From an uncultured Bacilli bacterium (lineage in GTDB: Bacteria > Bacillota_I > Bacilli_A > RF39 > UBA660): a stretch of DNA of 6,149 nt. A program made the position numbers and the translations under genes. Each line of letters begins with the position of its first letter. Position 1 is the first letter of the stretch. Under the pieces are notes generated by a model. It saw nothing but the letters and a program-made list of their open reading frames with translations, ran no database searches and had not been told where the DNA came from. Positions 4,956 to 6,149 of the stretch are shown one piece after another. The stretch lies in assembly GCA_934096755.1 (NCBI GenBank), contig CAKOMU010000053.1:1-6149 (forward strand). The letters run 5' to 3'.

Positions 4956-4956
4956 C

Positions 4957-4983
4957 ATTTTATCTACGAACGATAGATAAAAT
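4957..4983. promoter_or_regulatory. 10-bp inverted repeat, likely operator of the divergent pair
   Basis: ATTTTATCTA (4957-4966) and TAGATAAAAT (4974-4983) are perfect inverted arms with a 7-bp centre. The centre-to-centre distance of the arms (17 bp) suits a dimeric HTH repressor. The site covers the -35 side of the lipoprotein promoter and lies 45 bp before the start of the XRE gene, so the XRE protein is the obvious candidate ligand. Confidence 0.65.
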
Positions 4984-5027
4984 TATTATTTTCTTTTTGA
5001 GATAATTATTTTAGAGGTGTTTTAGCA

Positions 5028-5288
5028 GTGAAAATCGACAAAAACGACGAAAATTACATTTATTATGTAATTGGACAAAATTTAAAAAAACAACGAAAAC
5101 TCAAGGGATACACCCAAGAAAAGTTAGCAGAGGCAAGTAATTATGCTTTAAGTTTTATAGGCAATTTAGAAAGTGATAAGGTATTTCAAACAATATCAGT
5201 TGGTAGCTTATACCATTTATCAAAAGTTTTAGGAATTCATATCACAGACTTATTTCAAGACTTATCAAACGATGACGACAAGATGTAA
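5028..5288 (+). CDS. XRE/Cro-type helix-turn-helix regulator (86 aa)
   Basis: A complete single-domain XRE regulator. Residues 14-75 hold the five-helix fold, with IGQNLKKQRKLKGYTQEKLAEAS (helices 1-2), YALSFIGNLESDK (recognition helix, 39-51), ISVGSLYHLSKVLGI (helix 4) and ITDLFQDL (helix 5). There is no C-terminal peptidase or ligand domain, so it is not a LexA/CI-type self-cleaving repressor. Translation starts at GTG 5028, with AGAGGTG at 5013-5019 eight bases before it; there is no better ATG nearby. It is transcribed away from the lipoprotein gene across a shared inverted repeat and probably controls both. Its promoter is unclear; GATAAT at 5001-5006 could be a -10 but would leave almost no leader. 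The stop lies in a terminator stem. Confidence 0.92.
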   Translation: MKIDKNDENYIYYVIGQNLKKQRKLKGYTQEKLAEASNYALSFIGNLESDKVFQTISVGSLYHLSKVLGIHITDLFQDLSNDDDKM

Positions 5289-5304
5289 TAGCTACATCTT
5301 TTTT
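5280..5304 (+). terminator. Terminator of the XRE gene
   Basis: AAGATGTA (5280-5287) pairs with TACATCTT (5293-5300) around a 5-nt loop, followed by T to 5304. The left arm contains most of the stop codon. Confidence 0.82.
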
Positions 5305-5375
5305 ATTTTAATAAAATACTATTAAATGATTAAATTAAAGTACTATTATCTTTAATACCAAAGTATTTATAGCAA

Positions 5376-5412
5376 ATAAAAAGAGCTAAACCAATTCAAT
5401 CAAGTTAGCTCT
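5376..5412 (-). terminator. Terminator of the leftward 237-aa gene
   Basis: AGAGCTAA (5382-5389) pairs with TTAGCTCT (5405-5412) around a 15-nt loop. On the minus strand the stem is followed by TTTTTATTT. The upstream arm and loop lie in the last codons of the gene. Confidence 0.72.
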
Positions 5413-6099
5413 CGCAGCCTCCTCTGCAAAGTTAATATTCTTAAGATTTTTAAAATCAATACTATCAATGTTATCTTTTACATAATCATAAAATATTTCG
5501 GCAAAATTTCTTTTAATTTCAATATCATTTCCAAAAATAATATCACATTCTTTTATGTAATCTTCTCCATACTTTCTTTCAAAAAAAACAAACCACTTGG
5601 TATGACTTAAAATATCATCAATAAATTTACTTACTAAATTATCCATCTTTTTATTTGCTATTTTTGTTTTATTATCTAAAGCATTTTTATCATAAACAAT
5701 AACATTTTCATTAACAAGTTTTTTTAATATTGGGTTGATGTAAATTTCAATGTATTTTTCTTTTTCTTCGTCATAAGTATTAATTCTAACAATTTGCTTT
5801 GCTATACGATTACCCATTTTTGCTTTAAGTTTAACATCATTACTATGCAAAAAACCAACCTCTGATTTACTCATTAAAACGGGTTCGGGAGTATTCTCAA
5901 GAGTTATGTCATCCAACAAAAATGTCATTTCAAATGCTTGAAATATTACCTCATCTCTGTAATTGATATTACTTAAATCAATATTTTTAAATTTAGGAAC
6001 TACATAGGTATCAACAAAACTTTTTACTTTATTGGAATATCTTCTTTCTTCTGTGTTATCTTTTCTTATCATATTTTTAAGATTTTTATTATCTTGCAT
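5386..6099 (-). CDS. Soluble protein of unknown function (237 aa)
   Basis: I do not recognise this protein and see no catalytic motif. It has no signal peptide or membrane segment and is rich in Lys, Asn, Asp and Ile. The middle part, LMSKSEVGFLHSNDVKLKAKMGNRIAKQI, is followed by strand-like IVRINTY and KYIEIYI. The C-terminal half looks helical (VSKFIDDILSHTKWFVFFERKYGEDYI onward) and ends in NFAEEAARANLIELV. ATG 6099 has no Shine-Dalgarno at normal distance: the purine-rich AAAAGGAAA lies about 25 bases upstream, just before an in-frame ATT, and an in-frame TAA lies beyond. The true start may therefore be the ATT or an internal Met at residue 10. It is convergent to the XRE gene, each with its own terminator, and is probably cargo or a maintenance gene of the element. 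Confidence 0.72.
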   Translation of the reverse strand: MQDNKNLKNMIRKDNTEERRYSNKVKSFVDTYVVPKFKNIDLSNINYRDEVIFQAFEMTFLLDDITLENTPEPVLMSKSEVGFLHSNDVKLKAKMGNRIAKQIVRINTYDEEKEKYIEIYINPILKKLVNENVIVYDKNALDNKTKIANKKMDNLVSKFIDDILSHTKWFVFFERKYGEDYIKECDIIFGNDIEIKRNFAEIFYDYVKDNIDSIDFKNLKNINFAEEAARANLIELV

Positions 6100-6149
6100 T
6101 AATTTAACTACATTAATTGATTTCCTTTTAACTTAACCTCTCAAACAAA

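Noticed and set aside
1..6149. Alternative genetic code with TGA as tryptophan (Mollicutes-like)
   Set aside because: Tryptophan codons in nrdD and in the element genes are TGG and I saw no in-frame TGA inside a gene, although TGA is also not used as a stop here.

Overview
The window looks like an AT-rich, low-GC Gram-positive (Bacillota) chromosome. The evidence is the streptococcal/lactobacillal-style anaerobic ribonucleotide reductase, the purine-rich Shine-Dalgarno sites before most genes, the strong stem-plus-T-run terminators and a tRNA with encoded CCA. Tryptophan is read from TGG and every visible stop is TAA or TAG. That fits the standard bacterial code, although TGA as a stop is simply not seen here.

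Left part (1-1974) is core genome. It holds the C-terminal three quarters of the class III ribonucleotide reductase NrdD (1-1620, cut by the window edge), followed 2 bp later by a separate 60-codon gene. That small gene carries the glycyl-radical segment (RRITGYLVG) which normally forms the last part of NrdD itself. A terminator closes this unit; no nrdG follows. Next comes tRNA-Arg(TCT), with its own promoter and a downstream terminator.

The rest (about 1968-6149) reads as an integrated mobile element entering at the 3' end of the tRNA gene. Just inside the tRNA are 12-bp phased repeats that look like integrase arm sites, then an orphan 85-aa gene. A leftward operon follows: a 54-aa excisionase-type helix-turn-helix protein, a 112-aa protein with a Cys-rich tail, and a 187-aa winged-HTH replication-initiator-like protein. 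The last gene contains three 24-bp-spaced repeats and an AT-rich repeat cluster, so it may carry the element's replication origin. Upstream of the operon is a 400-bp non-coding stretch with several hairpins and a terminator.

Further right are a leftward lipoprotein gene and a divergent XRE-type regulator (rightward), which share a short intergenic region with a 10-bp inverted repeat that is the likely operator. Convergent to the regulator is a 237-aa protein I do not recognise. No integrase, relaxase, capsid or other diagnostic gene is visible, so plasmid-like element, ICE, prophage or phage satellite cannot be told apart; the integrase probably lies outside the window. No CRISPR array or insertion sequence was seen.
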